Shown here one piece after another: positions 34,478-43,848 of a stretch of DNA of 64,000 bases (positions within the stretch are counted from its first letter, which is position 1; the number at the start of each line of letters is the position of its first letter). This DNA is from Vibrio methylphosphonaticus (GTDB lineage: Bacteria > Pseudomonadota > Gammaproteobacteria > Enterobacterales > Vibrionaceae). Position numbers and translations under genes: made by a program. Below the pieces are notes generated by a model. It saw nothing but the letters and a program-made list of their open reading frames with translations. It was not told the DNA's origin and did not search any database. Location: assembly GCF_023634655.1 (NCBI RefSeq), contig NZ_JAMKMS010000010.1:107244-171243 (forward strand). Reading direction: 5' to 3'.

Positions 34478-34516
34478 TCCATTTGTCTTACAGTTTAGTC
34501 TCTGACTTGCAAAATG

Positions 34517-34556
34517 ACAGAGGGTTTAACCACGATATGATGGTTAAACCCTCTGT
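34517..34556. terminator. Perfect 16-bp inverted repeat between rarD-like gene and sigZ
   Basis: ACAGAGGGTTTAACCA and its exact complement flank an 8-base loop. It lies downstream of the leftward RarD-like gene and upstream of sigZ. The T-run is short, so it may terminate partly or stabilise the mRNA end. Confidence 0.6.
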
Positions 34557-34642
34557 ATTAAAACGCCTGAATATTGAGTATAAATCAAATTAGCGTATAA
34601 ACATCACGCAACTGCCAGATATTAACTCACTCACGAAATCCG

Positions 34643-35578
34643 CTATGACTTGGCTTTCACCATACCGTGAGAGCGCGCCCGACGCACACCGTCTATAGCC
34701 AGTATCATTAACGCCGCCATAACCAGTAGGTAAGTAGGCAAATCTGCCGTTGCCACTCGCTCACCTAATAGCAACCCTACGACAAAAACTAATACTGGTT
34801 CAACATAGCCCAGCAGACCAAATAGCGACATAGATAATGACTGCGAGGCGAAAAGAAACAGCAGCATTGGTACAGAGCCAGTAATCGCCAAGCCAACGTA
34901 ATACCCCATAACGGATAGGTCTAAGTTACGAATGACATCCAGCGGTTGCAAATAAAACACTGCACTAAGTGCAAATGGCAACAAAAATACGTTGTCTAGA
35001 GTAAAACCCACATCACTTTGGATATTGAGTGAACGACGGTGAACAAAATAGACCGGATAACCTAAAGCGATCAGCAGTACAATCCAAGATAACCCATCCG
35101 CCATCATATAAGCGTACGCCACACCAACCGCAGCAACAATACAGGCGACCGTTTGCAGAGGGGACAGTTTATCTCCATAGACAAATCGCCCCACCAATAC
35201 CAATACCAGCGGAAGAGAAAAGTAACCCAACGCTACAGAAAGTGTCTCACCGTACAAAGGAGCCCAGACAAAGATCCAATATTGAGGCCCCACCAGCAAG
35301 GCTGAAAAAAGGTATCTATGCCAGCGATGAGTTTGACGAAAAGCGCGCCAAAAAAGGGCAAAGCGCCCACTAATATTGAGCACGAGCATCATAAAGAGTG
35401 CACTCCATATCACCCTTTGACTGGCAATCCAATGCCCTTCCCCACCTTCAACAGACCAATGACTAAATTCCGGTTGAAACTGAACATAGAGTGGCATTAG
35501 TGCAAACAGGCACGAAGCAATGATAGAAGCAACAACGCCCTTTGTTGATTCGGATAAGCTTAAAAAACGGGTTAACAT
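34643..35578 (-). CDS. rarD: RarD-like EamA transporter
   Basis: This 311-residue, ten-helix DMT protein has the RarD/YojE-type N-terminus ('TKGVVASIIASCLFALMPLYV') and the conserved 'IASQRVIWSALFM' and 'LSVALGYFSLPLVLVLVGRFVYGDKLS' segments. RarD proteins are linked to chloramphenicol sensitivity and to metabolite export. The substrate here is unknown. It follows another EamA gene on the same strand by 37 bp, so they may share a transcript. Confidence 0.85.
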   Translation of the reverse strand: MLTRFLSLSESTKGVVASIIASCLFALMPLYVQFQPEFSHWSVEGGEGHWIASQRVIWSALFMMLVLNISGRFALFWRAFRQTHRWHRYLFSALLVGPQYWIFVWAPLYGETLSVALGYFSLPLVLVLVGRFVYGDKLSPLQTVACIVAAVGVAYAYMMADGLSWIVLLIALGYPVYFVHRRSLNIQSDVGFTLDNVFLLPFALSAVFYLQPLDVIRNLDLSVMGYYVGLAITGSVPMLLFLFASQSLSMSLFGLLGYVEPVLVFVVGLLLGERVATADLPTYLLVMAALMILAIDGVRRARSHGMVKAKS

Positions 35579-35615
35579 GGAAATTCTTACTATAAGGTGT
35601 CAATAATCTCGGACA

Positions 35616-36569
35616 TTATCGTATTTCATACTGCTTGGACATGCCTTTGTCGACATTTTTATATTTTTTGAATGAATCTCCACGGGATGAAAACGCGTTT
35701 AACTTTAGCCTTGGTGCTTTCGCCACGAGATAGACAGAAGCAGAGGCTAAAGCAAAGCCCAACATACCAAATTGGTCAAAGGATTCACCAAATAATAGCC
35801 ACGCTTGAATGGCAGCAACCGGAGGTACTAAATAGAAGACTGAAGCAACTTTAGAAGACTCACCATGCTTTACCATATAAAGTAGCAATAATACCGCGAC
35901 ACCAGATAACACGACCACCAGCCATAACATGGTCAATGAAAACGCCCACGTCCAATTCACTTCTCGAGTCTCTGTCATTAACGCTACTGGAATGAATAAC
36001 ATCGCGGCGGCAATATATTGCGTCATCGCTCCACCAATCATATCGACTCCCTGACAAAAACGCTTTTGGTAAAGCGTCCCAAAAGTAATGCCTAACAACG
36101 CCGCAAAAACAAAAACAAAGGCAGCAAGCTTTTCACTCCCTTCTTGCCAATGGATGTTACCCACCAACACACACCCAATACCGATAAACCCGATAACTAA
36201 ACCAAGCCACTGAGAAGGTTTTAAAACCTGCTTAGCAAAACTCGTGACAATAATCGCCGTCAAAAGTGGCTGAATGCCAACTAATAGCGCACTTAATCCT
36301 GCTGGCATCCCATATTTAATGGCTTCATAGGTGCCACCGAGATAAAAACCATGGATTAGAATGCCGACGACACCAGAGTGTAGTAGCGCTTTTCCTTTAG
36401 GTATCGAGCGCTTAAGCAAAATAATAAGCACTGAAAAAAACACGACGTTACCCACCATTCGAATGATTAATAACGTGGCAGGTTCAGCGTACACCAACCC
36501 AATTTTAGCGCCGACAAAACCCGATGCCCAAAGCACAACAAAAATAAAAGGAATAGCTTGTTTTAACAT
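35616..36569 (-). CDS. EamA/DMT transporter divergent from a MocR regulator
   Basis: This 317-residue protein has ten helices in two EamA repeats ('MLKQAIPFIFVVLWASGFVGA', 'MPAGLSALLVGIQPLLTAII', 'ASVFYLVPPVAAIQAWLLFGE'). The C-terminal 30 residues are charged and cytoplasmic. The gene is divergent from a MocR/GntR-aminotransferase regulator, and such pairs commonly mean that the regulator controls the exporter. Substrate unknown, possibly an amino-group compound. The rarD-like gene follows closely. Confidence 0.88.
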   Translation of the reverse strand: MLKQAIPFIFVVLWASGFVGAKIGLVYAEPATLLIIRMVGNVVFFSVLIILLKRSIPKGKALLHSGVVGILIHGFYLGGTYEAIKYGMPAGLSALLVGIQPLLTAIIVTSFAKQVLKPSQWLGLVIGFIGIGCVLVGNIHWQEGSEKLAAFVFVFAALLGITFGTLYQKRFCQGVDMIGGAMTQYIAAAMLFIPVALMTETREVNWTWAFSLTMLWLVVVLSGVAVLLLLYMVKHGESSKVASVFYLVPPVAAIQAWLLFGESFDQFGMLGFALASASVYLVAKAPRLKLNAFSSRGDSFKKYKNVDKGMSKQYEIR

Positions 36570-36740
36570 GATATAGCCTAGTCATTCACTCCATGATAGT
36601 GCTAAATTAACAGGGTACAAAATGAACGGTAAGATACAGTTTGCTTTTATTTTATGGGTACAGTTAATTATCACGTGACTTGAAAAGTCCGTTGCCATAG
36701 TTGCGTCGCTATGTTTCCACTGCCACGTTAAGGAATGATT

Positions 36741-38213
36741 ATGTCTGTGACAGAAACCAAAGCCGTCTCACGATATAAAGCGGTTGAAGAATATATCAAT
36801 AAGCTCATACAAAGCGGAGGTTTGAATGTGGGCGATAAACTTCCATCAATCCGTTCCACCAGCGCTAAGCTAGGAGTGGCGAAAAACACCGTCATTCGGG
36901 CATATCAAGAGTTAGAAGCCGGAGGTAAAATTATCGCCCATGACCGTTCAGGCTTTGTTGTACATCGTTCATTTCTTGGCGGCTTGGCGCAGTTTTCTAT
37001 TTCAACACAGGTAGAAACTGTCCCCACAACCGTCGACTTACTATCAATGACTAAAGAAATTCTCGGTCAATCTCGGGAAACACTGCTAATGCCAGCAGGC
37101 TCAGCTCACCCAAACACGGAAGGACCTGCAATTAGTAGCCTGTACGCAGAAATCGGTCGCCACAGCCGAGCACAGTCTCACATCCCTAGCCACTATCAAC
37201 TCCCACCAGGGAACGAAAAACTACTCAAACAAATAGCGAAATTATCCATTGACCAAGGCATTAACCTTCAAGGTGAATCGGTGTTTGTGACCAATGGCTC
37301 GCAACAAGCCATCAGCCAGGCTTTACGAGCCGTTACCCAGTCCGGAGACACCGTCGCGGTAGAGTCTCCTTGCTATTTCGGTATCTTATTAATGCTTGAA
37401 TCATTAGGCCTAAAAGCGCTGGAGATCCCAAGCTCACCGGAATTTGGCCTGCATGTTCCTTCGCTGCAATCCGCTCTGGCGCAATGGCCTGTTGCCGCTA
37501 TCGTTGTGACCCCAAACTATACCAATCCAACAGGGGCCTTAATGCCACTAGACGCTCGTCAGCAACTGCTCGAAAACAGCGGCAATATTCCGATCATTGA
37601 GGACGATGTCTTTGGCGCGCTGGGCAACAACGCCTCCATTCCATCGCTCAAGCAACTCGACACACAAAGGAGAGTCATTTACTGCACATCTTTGTCAAAA
37701 ACGTTGGACTCTCGTCTTAGAGTTGGCTGGCTAATCGCCGGGCAATACCATCATCATATAGAGCGCTCACTCATTAGTGACAATATGGGCAGTCAGAATC
37801 TTATACAATCCGCTGTTGGGGAGTTTCTCGCCACGGGTAAATATAAGCAACATGTTCGCCGTATGACCCGTCATTATCAACATAATCTGACCCATTTTAT
37901 TACCCTACTACGTCAACGCTTAGACAGTCACTTTCTTGATGAGTATGCACTCACCAGCCCTACCGGTTCTTTTCTATGCTGGCTAACACTGCCTACCCAT
38001 TACGACAGTCAGCGAATTTATGCACAATGCTTAACACAGGGCGTATCGGTACTGCCTGGGACATTATTTGGCAGTAAGGGACAATACGCACACTGTCTAC
38101 GTTTTAATGTCGCCAATTTTCATGATAATCAAGCATGGATAAGGGGGATCCACCGCTTTGTCACAATTCTTGAACAACAGCGAACTCAAAATGCCGCTCA
38201 AATAATCTCATGA
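36741..38213 (+). CDS. MocR-type regulator: GntR wHTH fused to PLP aminotransferase
   Basis: This protein of about 490 residues has an N-terminal GntR winged helix (residues about 10-75: 'GLNVGDKLPSIRSTSAKLGVAKNTVIRAYQEL'). A fold-type I aminotransferase domain follows with 'VFVTNGSQQAISQALRAV', 'VVVTPNYTNPTGALMPL' and the PLP-lysine segment 'VIYCTSLSKTLDSRLRVGWL'. Such proteins bind PLP and act as transcription regulators rather than enzymes. ATG 36741 was preferred to 36735 because AAGGA is then six bases away. The divergent EamA exporter is the likely target. Confidence 0.92.
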   Translation: MSVTETKAVSRYKAVEEYINKLIQSGGLNVGDKLPSIRSTSAKLGVAKNTVIRAYQELEAGGKIIAHDRSGFVVHRSFLGGLAQFSISTQVETVPTTVDLLSMTKEILGQSRETLLMPAGSAHPNTEGPAISSLYAEIGRHSRAQSHIPSHYQLPPGNEKLLKQIAKLSIDQGINLQGESVFVTNGSQQAISQALRAVTQSGDTVAVESPCYFGILLMLESLGLKALEIPSSPEFGLHVPSLQSALAQWPVAAIVVTPNYTNPTGALMPLDARQQLLENSGNIPIIEDDVFGALGNNASIPSLKQLDTQRRVIYCTSLSKTLDSRLRVGWLIAGQYHHHIERSLISDNMGSQNLIQSAVGEFLATGKYKQHVRRMTRHYQHNLTHFITLLRQRLDSHFLDEYALTSPTGSFLCWLTLPTHYDSQRIYAQCLTQGVSVLPGTLFGSKGQYAHCLRFNVANFHDNQAWIRGIHRFVTILEQQRTQNAAQIIS

Positions 38214-38448
38214 TCCTGCCCACTAAGCTCAGCATGCCACTGTCGTAAACAGATAAAAAAGTTCGATTTTAATACAACCATTCAATATTGAACCAGGAAC
38301 CATTCATTATATAAATAACACATATTTGAAGTTAAAAAATAATCAAGGATAATACACGCCACGCTGACTTCAGGACTGAAAGTTACTGTTTATAATGACA
38401 TTAAATGCAAGGAGCACTTTTTGCCTATAAATTAAGATTAAACGACCC

Positions 38449-39585
38449 ATGAAAAGATCCTATACACTTTCATTGCCTCCTCTACTTGCATTGACTTTAT
38501 TTTCTCCGCTCCAAGCTAACGCGAGCCTAATGGACTCTTTTATCGATCCTGAAGACGGTCGCTTAGATGGCAGCCAATTTATTCTAGACAACGCTGTAGG
38601 GTTCTTACCTGTACCCCTGACGATCACAGACCCAGCCGTAGGTTTTGGCGGCGGTGCAGCACTGCTCTTTTTCCACGAATCGGAAGAACGCGAAGCCAAA
38701 CGTCTCGCAGGTGAACATGTAGGCGATATACCTGCCAGTGTGTCGGGCGTTATGGCGCTAGGCACGAGCAATGGCAGTAACATGGTTGGAGGGTTTCATT
38801 CGGGTAACTGGCTCAATGATCGAGTGAGGTATCTCGGTGGATTATTCAGCGCGACATTCAACCTCAAGTTTTATCCTGTACCAGAACTCGGTGCCACCGA
38901 CCTTAGCCTCAAAGGTAGCTACTTTTTTCAAGATCTCGATGTACGAATAGGTTACAGTAACTTTTTTTTGGGCGGCTCTTACAGCTACATGTCATCTGAG
39001 TCGACCATTGCGGGACAGCAAGATCTCAACACCGACTCTAAGGATGGACGTTTAGGGTGGCGAGTTTTATACGATAGTCGAAATAATCAATTTGCCCCGC
39101 GAGAGGGGACTAAAGCACAATTCCAAGTCGATCATCATAGAAAAGCGTTTGGTGGGCAATTCAACTATCAAAAATACCATGCGTACGTTCATAATTATCG
39201 ACGCTTATCGAAAGACTGGGGCTTAGGCTTGCGTGCGGATGCGAAATCGATATCGGAGAATGTTGAGTTTCCTGCCTCTATCTACGCTAAACCATTTGTC
39301 GATATGCGCGGCATCGCCGCTATGCGCTACCAAGCTGACAACACCGCACTGGGCGAAGTAGAGTTGAGTTACGATATCGATGACCGTTGGACAGTACTGG
39401 CATTCGCTGGCGCAGGGACGGCCTTCAATCACGATCAGAGTATCGGTCAAGCCAAGTTACACTACACTCGTGGCGGTGGCTTTCGTTACTTATTAGCACG
39501 GCAATTAGGGTTACGAATGGGTGTAGATGTTGCCAAAGGTCCAGAGGAGTGGACAACGTATATTCAGTTTGGTGGCGCCTGGTAA
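38449..39585 (+). CDS. Outer-membrane beta-barrel protein, BamA/TamA (surface antigen) type
   Basis: A signal peptide ('LALTLFSPLQANA') precedes a 350-residue beta-rich protein ending in an aromatic residue ('YIQFGGAW'), typical of outer-membrane barrels. 'DPAVGFGGGAALLFFHESE' near the start and 'DSRNNQFAPREGTKAQFQVD' in the middle match the Bac_surface_Ag/Omp85-like barrel. POTRA domains are absent, so it is not BamA or TamA itself. The role is unknown; it may be a stand-alone barrel or part of an envelope system. Confidence 0.85.
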   Translation: MKRSYTLSLPPLLALTLFSPLQANASLMDSFIDPEDGRLDGSQFILDNAVGFLPVPLTITDPAVGFGGGAALLFFHESEEREAKRLAGEHVGDIPASVSGVMALGTSNGSNMVGGFHSGNWLNDRVRYLGGLFSATFNLKFYPVPELGATDLSLKGSYFFQDLDVRIGYSNFFLGGSYSYMSSESTIAGQQDLNTDSKDGRLGWRVLYDSRNNQFAPREGTKAQFQVDHHRKAFGGQFNYQKYHAYVHNYRRLSKDWGLGLRADAKSISENVEFPASIYAKPFVDMRGIAAMRYQADNTALGEVELSYDIDDRWTVLAFAGAGTAFNHDQSIGQAKLHYTRGGGFRYLLARQLGLRMGVDVAKGPEEWTTYIQFGGAW

Positions 39586-39707
39586 GTCTACCGAATTACC
39601 ATCTGCCAATGTCATAGCACTGGCTCTACTCACCACTATCGCTAGAGTTGTGAATCAAACCTGTACGTGGATTCATACCCCAGCGATAGCGTGTATATAG
39701 TGCACCC

Positions 39708-40730
39708 TCATTCCGATTTAGGCTTAGTCATCCAATAAACCGAGATGATCACCAATAGCATTCCTAATGCGTGGAATATCGTAAAAGACTCTCCTAGAAC
39801 GGTGACAGCTGCAATAGCCGTGATGACAGGGCCTACATTTGCCGTCAAACTGAATTCCGTTGCGGTTAACCGCGCCATGGCACCCGCCATCAAATAAGAC
39901 GGTATCACGGTACAAACTACACCTAAGGCGAGACCCAAAGACACAAGCTCAATACTCCACTGCGTAACATCAGTATCTGACCACTGCAAATGCACTAAAA
40001 TCGCAAGACCAGCACTACCCATACCAATACTGGTAAACGCCGTGCTGCCCAATTGACTAATGACCGGCTTACTAAGCACTAAATAACACGCGAACGCCAA
40101 CGCTGAGCTCACCGCGAGTGCACTTCCCCGCCAGACGTCACTACCCAATGAAGTGACATCATGAACAACAATGAGCGTGATCCCGGCGTAACCAATCATT
40201 ACCGATTTCAACACGTTCGCACTGGGTTTTTGCTTGAGCCATAGCCATGAAATAAGAACCACAAAACTGGGGAATAAAAACAGCAACAATCGTTCTAATT
40301 GTGCAGATATATAGCTTAACGCTTCAATATCTAAATAACTGGCGCCGTAATACCCCAACACGCCAAGCGCCGCTGCATTGAGCCCATGACTTCGTACTTT
40401 CTTTCGTCTTTCTTTGTCACGACAAAGAAAGACGAATACGACCAAATAAAAAGGCAGCGAGCTGAACGCGCGCAACGACATGATAGAGGTAGTATCGCCC
40501 CCGTACTGATACGCGATTTTGATCAAAATAGGTTTGATTGAAAAGAGTGCTGCGCCGAGCAGCGCCAACAATATTCCTGTTAACAGTTTTTTGGTCGGCA
40601 GTGACTCACAGGCCACGTTAGCCGTACCTATTAACGCATCTCGCTTAGGCGCTTCATCATGTTGATGATTGCTAACGTTTGCTTGTTGGATAGAAGAGTT
40701 ACTATTATGCATAGTGTCGCGGTTGGCCAT
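39708..40730 (-). CDS. EamA/DMT transporter with a candidate leader-peptide control region
   Basis: This protein of about 340 residues has a hydrophilic N-terminal 50 residues, then ten membrane helices in two EamA repeats ('LTGILLALLGAALFSIKPILI', 'YISAQLERLLLFLFPSFVVLI', 'TATEFSLTANVGPVITAIAAV'). ATG 40730 was chosen because GGGAG lies six bases upstream; 40736 is too close. Its 5' leader holds a short ORF and mutually exclusive hairpins (separate entries), so expression may respond to translation of that ORF. Substrate unknown. Confidence 0.87.
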   Translation of the reverse strand: MANRDTMHNSNSSIQQANVSNHQHDEAPKRDALIGTANVACESLPTKKLLTGILLALLGAALFSIKPILIKIAYQYGGDTTSIMSLRAFSSLPFYLVVFVFLCRDKERRKKVRSHGLNAAALGVLGYYGASYLDIEALSYISAQLERLLLFLFPSFVVLISWLWLKQKPSANVLKSVMIGYAGITLIVVHDVTSLGSDVWRGSALAVSSALAFACYLVLSKPVISQLGSTAFTSIGMGSAGLAILVHLQWSDTDVTQWSIELVSLGLALGVVCTVIPSYLMAGAMARLTATEFSLTANVGPVITAIAAVTVLGESFTIFHALGMLLVIISVYWMTKPKSE

Positions 40731-40750
40731 TCTCATCTCCCTTATATTTT

Positions 40751-40802
40751 GGGGCTACGAGAAATGGAGAAGGGCTAACCTAACTACGTTACTCGTAGCC
40801 AG
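40751..40802 (-). promoter_or_regulatory. Alternative hairpins in the leader of the EamA gene
   Basis: On the minus strand, GGCTACGAG (about 40794-40802) pairs perfectly with CTCGTAGCC (40751-40760), 20 bases upstream of the gene start. The same GGCTAC can instead pair with GTAGCC at the end of the leader ORF (about 40821-40826). The two pairings exclude each other, as in attenuators. There is no T-run, so control would be at translation or mRNA stability. Confidence 0.45.
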
Positions 40803-40814
40803 GCACAGTGTTAC

Positions 40815-40871
40815 CTACCGGGCTACAGGTATAAGCAGAAGAAGCCAGAGGTAGGTCATTGCGTGTGTCAT
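40815..40871 (-). CDS. Candidate 18-residue leader peptide upstream of an EamA exporter
   Basis: The frame MTHAMTYLWLLLLIPVAR starts at 40869-40871 behind GGAGAATAGA and ends with TAG at 40815-40817. It is 85 bp upstream of the EamA start on the same strand. The Leu-rich body with one Trp and one Pro and the final Ala-Arg-stop suggest a regulatory or arrest peptide. Its last codons form one arm of an alternative hairpin. A good ribosome site supports translation; regulation is inference. Confidence 0.5.
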   Translation of the reverse strand: MTHAMTYLWLLLLIPVAR

Positions 40872-40980
40872 TCTATTCTCCATAGATCAGCATTCACTAC
40901 ACTACGGACAAATCAGTGATTATGCAACCTTGTCAATAATGAGCGAACAATGACATGATTCAGGCAACGAGCAGAACGCT

Positions 40981-41001
40981 ATTCATTATTCATTATTCAT
41001 T
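40981..41001. repeat. Heptamer array (ATTCATT)x3
   Basis: Three perfect ATTCATT units in the promoter-side gap of the leader ORF, just after the stop of the LysR gene. Confidence 0.75.
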
Positions 41002-41008
41002 CTGTTGT

Positions 41009-41953
41009 CTAGCGATCCTTCTCGCTATCCATGTGAGTATCAATCAATCCACGAAGGTAATTACACAGCCATTGAATCGAATGGTCATTAATACTCGCTT
41101 TGTTCCAAACAAGGCTGTAACCCAGACGCCCGTAATCAAACGGTGCTGGTTTTGCCACTAACCCCTTTGCTTGCATGGCGACATCTGCCCACTTTTTAGA
41201 GCAAGTAAACAGTAAATTGGACTGGTGACACAAAATCGCTGCTGAACCAAAATCTGGCAGCATGACTTTTACATCACGATCGCGATGGGTTTGGCGCAAT
41301 GATTGCTCAAAGTAAGGGCGATTCAGCTCAGAGTCCGTAATACCAACGTGCTGGCTGTCTAGGTACGCTTCAATGGTTAGCTCTTCATCGGCGAGCGGAT
41401 GGGTTGGTGACATCAAACAAACAAATTCATCTTCTACAATAGGCTCCCAAATGAGATCTTTCATATTAGTGGGAGGCTGACTCACGTCATGGGGCAAAAT
41501 AATAAAATCAACCTGCCCACTCATGAGTGCATCAAAGCCATACTTTGCTTTGGTAAGAATATTAAGTTTGCCGTTCGGGATATAGTCATTCGTCAAATGA
41601 GCCAATGGTTTCGCAAACAACTCAAAAGTACTTTCACGCATCGACAAGGAAAAGCGCCCTTCAAATCGATGAGGGATAAAGTTTGTTTGGTTCAGTAGTC
41701 CGTTCATACTTGCCAGCATCGAGTGAACCAATGGGGCGATTTTTAATGCATAGCGAGTAGGGGTAAGCTGTGTCCCATCTCGGTAAAACAATTCATCTCG
41801 TAAAAGTTCCCGCAGTTGCGCTATCGTCTTGCTCACACTTGAGGGCGTCACAGATAAAATCTCTGCCGATTTCGTGACACTGTTGGTATCCAACATCACA
41901 TGCAAAGCCGTTAAATGTTTAAAGCTGACACGAGACAGTCCGTCGAAGTCCAT
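41009..41953 (-). CDS. LysR-family transcription regulator
   Basis: This 314-residue LysR protein has an N-terminal winged HTH ('FKHLTALHVMLDTNSVTKSAEILSV' region, 'TPSSVSKTIAQLRELL') and a two-lobed effector domain ('VDFIILPHDVS', 'EDEFVCLMSPTHPLADEELT'). The ATG is three bases after the ohrR stop, so it is probably co-transcribed with ohrR and could respond to peroxide. The effector and targets are unknown. Confidence 0.88.
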   Translation of the reverse strand: MDFDGLSRVSFKHLTALHVMLDTNSVTKSAEILSVTPSSVSKTIAQLRELLRDELFYRDGTQLTPTRYALKIAPLVHSMLASMNGLLNQTNFIPHRFEGRFSLSMRESTFELFAKPLAHLTNDYIPNGKLNILTKAKYGFDALMSGQVDFIILPHDVSQPPTNMKDLIWEPIVEDEFVCLMSPTHPLADEELTIEAYLDSQHVGITDSELNRPYFEQSLRQTHRDRDVKVMLPDFGSAAILCHQSNLLFTCSKKWADVAMQAKGLVAKPAPFDYGRLGYSLVWNKASINDHSIQWLCNYLRGLIDTHMDSEKDR

Positions 41954-41956
41954 TAT

Positions 41957-42397
41957 CTATTCCATTAGATTATTTGTTAGTTGATCACAAAGACGCTTCA
42001 GTTGTATCGCATCCTCTACACAAAGCTTTGCTTTACAGGCGATCGCTGATGGCACCGCCTCCGCTTGTTCTTTCAATGCCCAACCGGCGTCTGTTAAAGA
42101 AATGAGTCTGGCGCGCTCATCATTCTCACAGCGTTGGCGCAGTACTAAGCCTTTTTGTTCCAATCGCTTTAACAACGGTGTCAACGTACCAGAATCTATA
42201 CTTAAGTCCTGACTAATATTTTTGACATTCATTGGTGACTTTTTCCACAGTACCAACATAGACATATATTGTAAGTACGTGAGATCCAGTGTATCCAAAA
42301 TCGGACGGTAGGCGCGTGTTAACGTGTTACTTGCTCTATACAAAGCAAAACAAACTTGCTTATCAATATCTAAGTTATCTGGGCTATTTACATCCAT
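41957..42397 (-). CDS. ohrR: MarR-family organic-peroxide sensor OhrR
   Basis: This is a MarR-type repressor of about 146 residues. The peroxidatic Cys lies in 'DKQVCFALYRASNTLTRAY', the tyrosines used by OhrR proteins to sense the oxidised Cys are present ('DLTYLQYMSMLVLW'), and the winged helix is 'MNVKNISQDLSIDSGTLTPLLKRLEQKGLV'. A start at 42397 fits homologues; 42403 is also possible, and neither has a strong ribosome site. The target gene ohr is divergent, 120 bp away. Oxidation by organic hydroperoxides should release it from the operator and induce ohr. Confidence 0.92.
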   Translation of the reverse strand: MDVNSPDNLDIDKQVCFALYRASNTLTRAYRPILDTLDLTYLQYMSMLVLWKKSPMNVKNISQDLSIDSGTLTPLLKRLEQKGLVLRQRCENDERARLISLTDAGWALKEQAEAVPSAIACKAKLCVEDAIQLKRLCDQLTNNLME

Positions 42398-42419
42398 TAT
42401 CATGAACCAAAAATTTAAG

Positions 42420-42490
42420 TTGTGCACAATATACTTGCAAAAGGCACAAATGATCAATATAGTTTGCACACAACCTAATTGTTAGCAATT
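42420..42490. promoter_or_regulatory. ohrR-ohr operator region with two palindromes
   Basis: TTGTGCACAA (42420-42429) and AATTG-TTAG-CAATT (42477-42490) are perfect palindromes in the divergent gap. Both are plausible OhrR sites; the second is closer to ohr. Promoter elements were not assigned. Confidence 0.45.
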
Positions 42491-42520
42491 AAAGTAACCC
42501 CTATAACGAAAGGAATTGCC

Positions 42521-42943
42521 ATGAGCGCTCTATACACTACTTCAGCAACAGCACTAGCAGGCCGAAATGGCCAAGTAAAAACGGATGATGGCATGCTTGA
42601 TCTTGCGCTGTCCTATCCCAAGCAACTTGGTGGAACAGGTAACGCAACCAACCCTGAACAACTGTTTGCGGCTGGTTATTCCGCTTGCTTTTCTAATGCC
42701 ATATTGCATGTCGCACAACAGCAAAAAATCCCGCTAAAGCAAGCACCGACGACAGCCGTCGTTGCGCTAAAAGCAAACGAAAATGGTGGGTTTGTTCTGG
42801 ATGTGGCGTTAGACGTAACACTTGAGTTAGAGACGTCAGCAGCCGTTGAACTTGTGAAGGTCGCTCACCAAGTTTGCCCGTATTCAAATGCCTTACGTGG
42901 CAATGTTGATGTCAAGGTAACCGCTAATGGACAAGCCCTTTAA
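42521..42943 (+). CDS. ohr: Organic hydroperoxide resistance protein Ohr
   Basis: This 140-residue thiol peroxidase of the OsmC/Ohr family reduces organic and fatty-acid hydroperoxides using lipoylated proteins. The two catalytic cysteines are in 'AAGYSACFSNAILHVA' and 'AHQVCPYSNALRGN', and the catalytic Arg is in 'LAGRNGQVKTDDG'. The ATG at 42521 follows AAAGGAA; the longer frame start lacks a site. It is divergent from its sensor ohrR. Confidence 0.95.
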   Translation: MSALYTTSATALAGRNGQVKTDDGMLDLALSYPKQLGGTGNATNPEQLFAAGYSACFSNAILHVAQQQKIPLKQAPTTAVVALKANENGGFVLDVALDVTLELETSAAVELVKVAHQVCPYSNALRGNVDVKVTANGQAL

Positions 42944-42974
42944 TCGTTGACCGATTACGCTTGTCATCTCGAAT

Positions 42975-43039
42975 AAAAAAGAGCGCCCTCACTTCTATCC
43001 TTTCAACGAGAAAAGATGACGAAGTGGTGCGCTCTTTTT
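42975..43039. terminator. Bidirectional terminator between ohr and the fasciclin gene
   Basis: AAAAAAGAGCGC and CACTTC pair with GAAGTG and GCGCTCTTTTT around an internal loop. Placed between convergent genes. Confidence 0.85.
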
Positions 43040-43084
43040 GTATAGGCTCGACATTGGGTCGAGCCTAGGGGCATTAAGACAGAA

Positions 43085-43582
43085 TTATTTTGGCATTAAT
43101 ACAGCATCAATGACGTGAATCACACCATTACTGGCCGCAACATCGGTCGCCACAACATTGGCTTGGTCAACCATCACACTACCTCCGTCCACTTTAATAG
43201 TCACCATTTGACCTTCTACCGTAGCCGCGCTATCTAATTTGACAACATCAGCCGCCATTACTTTGCCCGGTACAACATGGTATGTAAGAATCGCAACCAG
43301 CTTGTCTTTGTTCTCTGGCATTAAAAGCATATCAACGGTACCGGCTGGCAACTTAGCAAATGCTTCATCTGTAGGGGCAAAAACTGTGAAAGGTCCATCC
43401 CCTTTCAAAGTTTCAACTAAGCCTGCTGCTTTCACCGCCGCGACAAGTGTATTAAAAGAACCGTTATCTGCAGCGACATCGACAATGTCTTTTTTCATCC
43501 CGTGGTGGTCAGCGTGCGCTCCGGTCATAAATAAAAAGCTTGCCGCGACAATTGATAGAAGTGACGTCATTTTCTTAAACAT
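43085..43582 (-). CDS. Secreted fasciclin (FAS1) domain protein
   Basis: This 165-residue protein has a signal peptide ending near 'FLFMTGAHA' and one FAS1 domain: H1 '[37 protein letters not shown]' region, then '[19 protein letters not shown]', and H2-like '[18 protein letters not shown]'. A His-rich start of the mature protein (ADHHG) may bind metal. Bacterial FAS1 proteins are periplasmic or surface adhesion-like proteins of unclear role. AAGGA lies before the ATG. Confidence 0.9.
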   Translation of the reverse strand: MFKKMTSLLSIVAASFLFMTGAHADHHGMKKDIVDVAADNGSFNTLVAAVKAAGLVETLKGDGPFTVFAPTDEAFAKLPAGTVDMLLMPENKDKLVAILTYHVVPGKVMAADVVKLDSAATVEGQMVTIKVDGGSVMVDQANVVATDVAASNGVIHVIDAVLMPK

Positions 43583-43848
43583 GTTGGCTTCCTTTTCTGT
43601 TGTTTTTTGGTTTTCACCGCCTGCTTACGTCACAACCTCACCCAACGATCATTTTTCATGCACTCCATGCTGAAAATAAAGAAGCTTAATAATCCACTCA
43701 ATTAAGCCTCTACTTTATTTACTCACAAAAATTAGCCCCAGGTTTGACCAACCATTCATGCCGTTAAATGAGAATTTCGCCACATTAGCGATCTCGATCA
43801 AGAAAAAACATAAAATTCATAGAAAAGTAATAGCCGACTCGAAAAACT

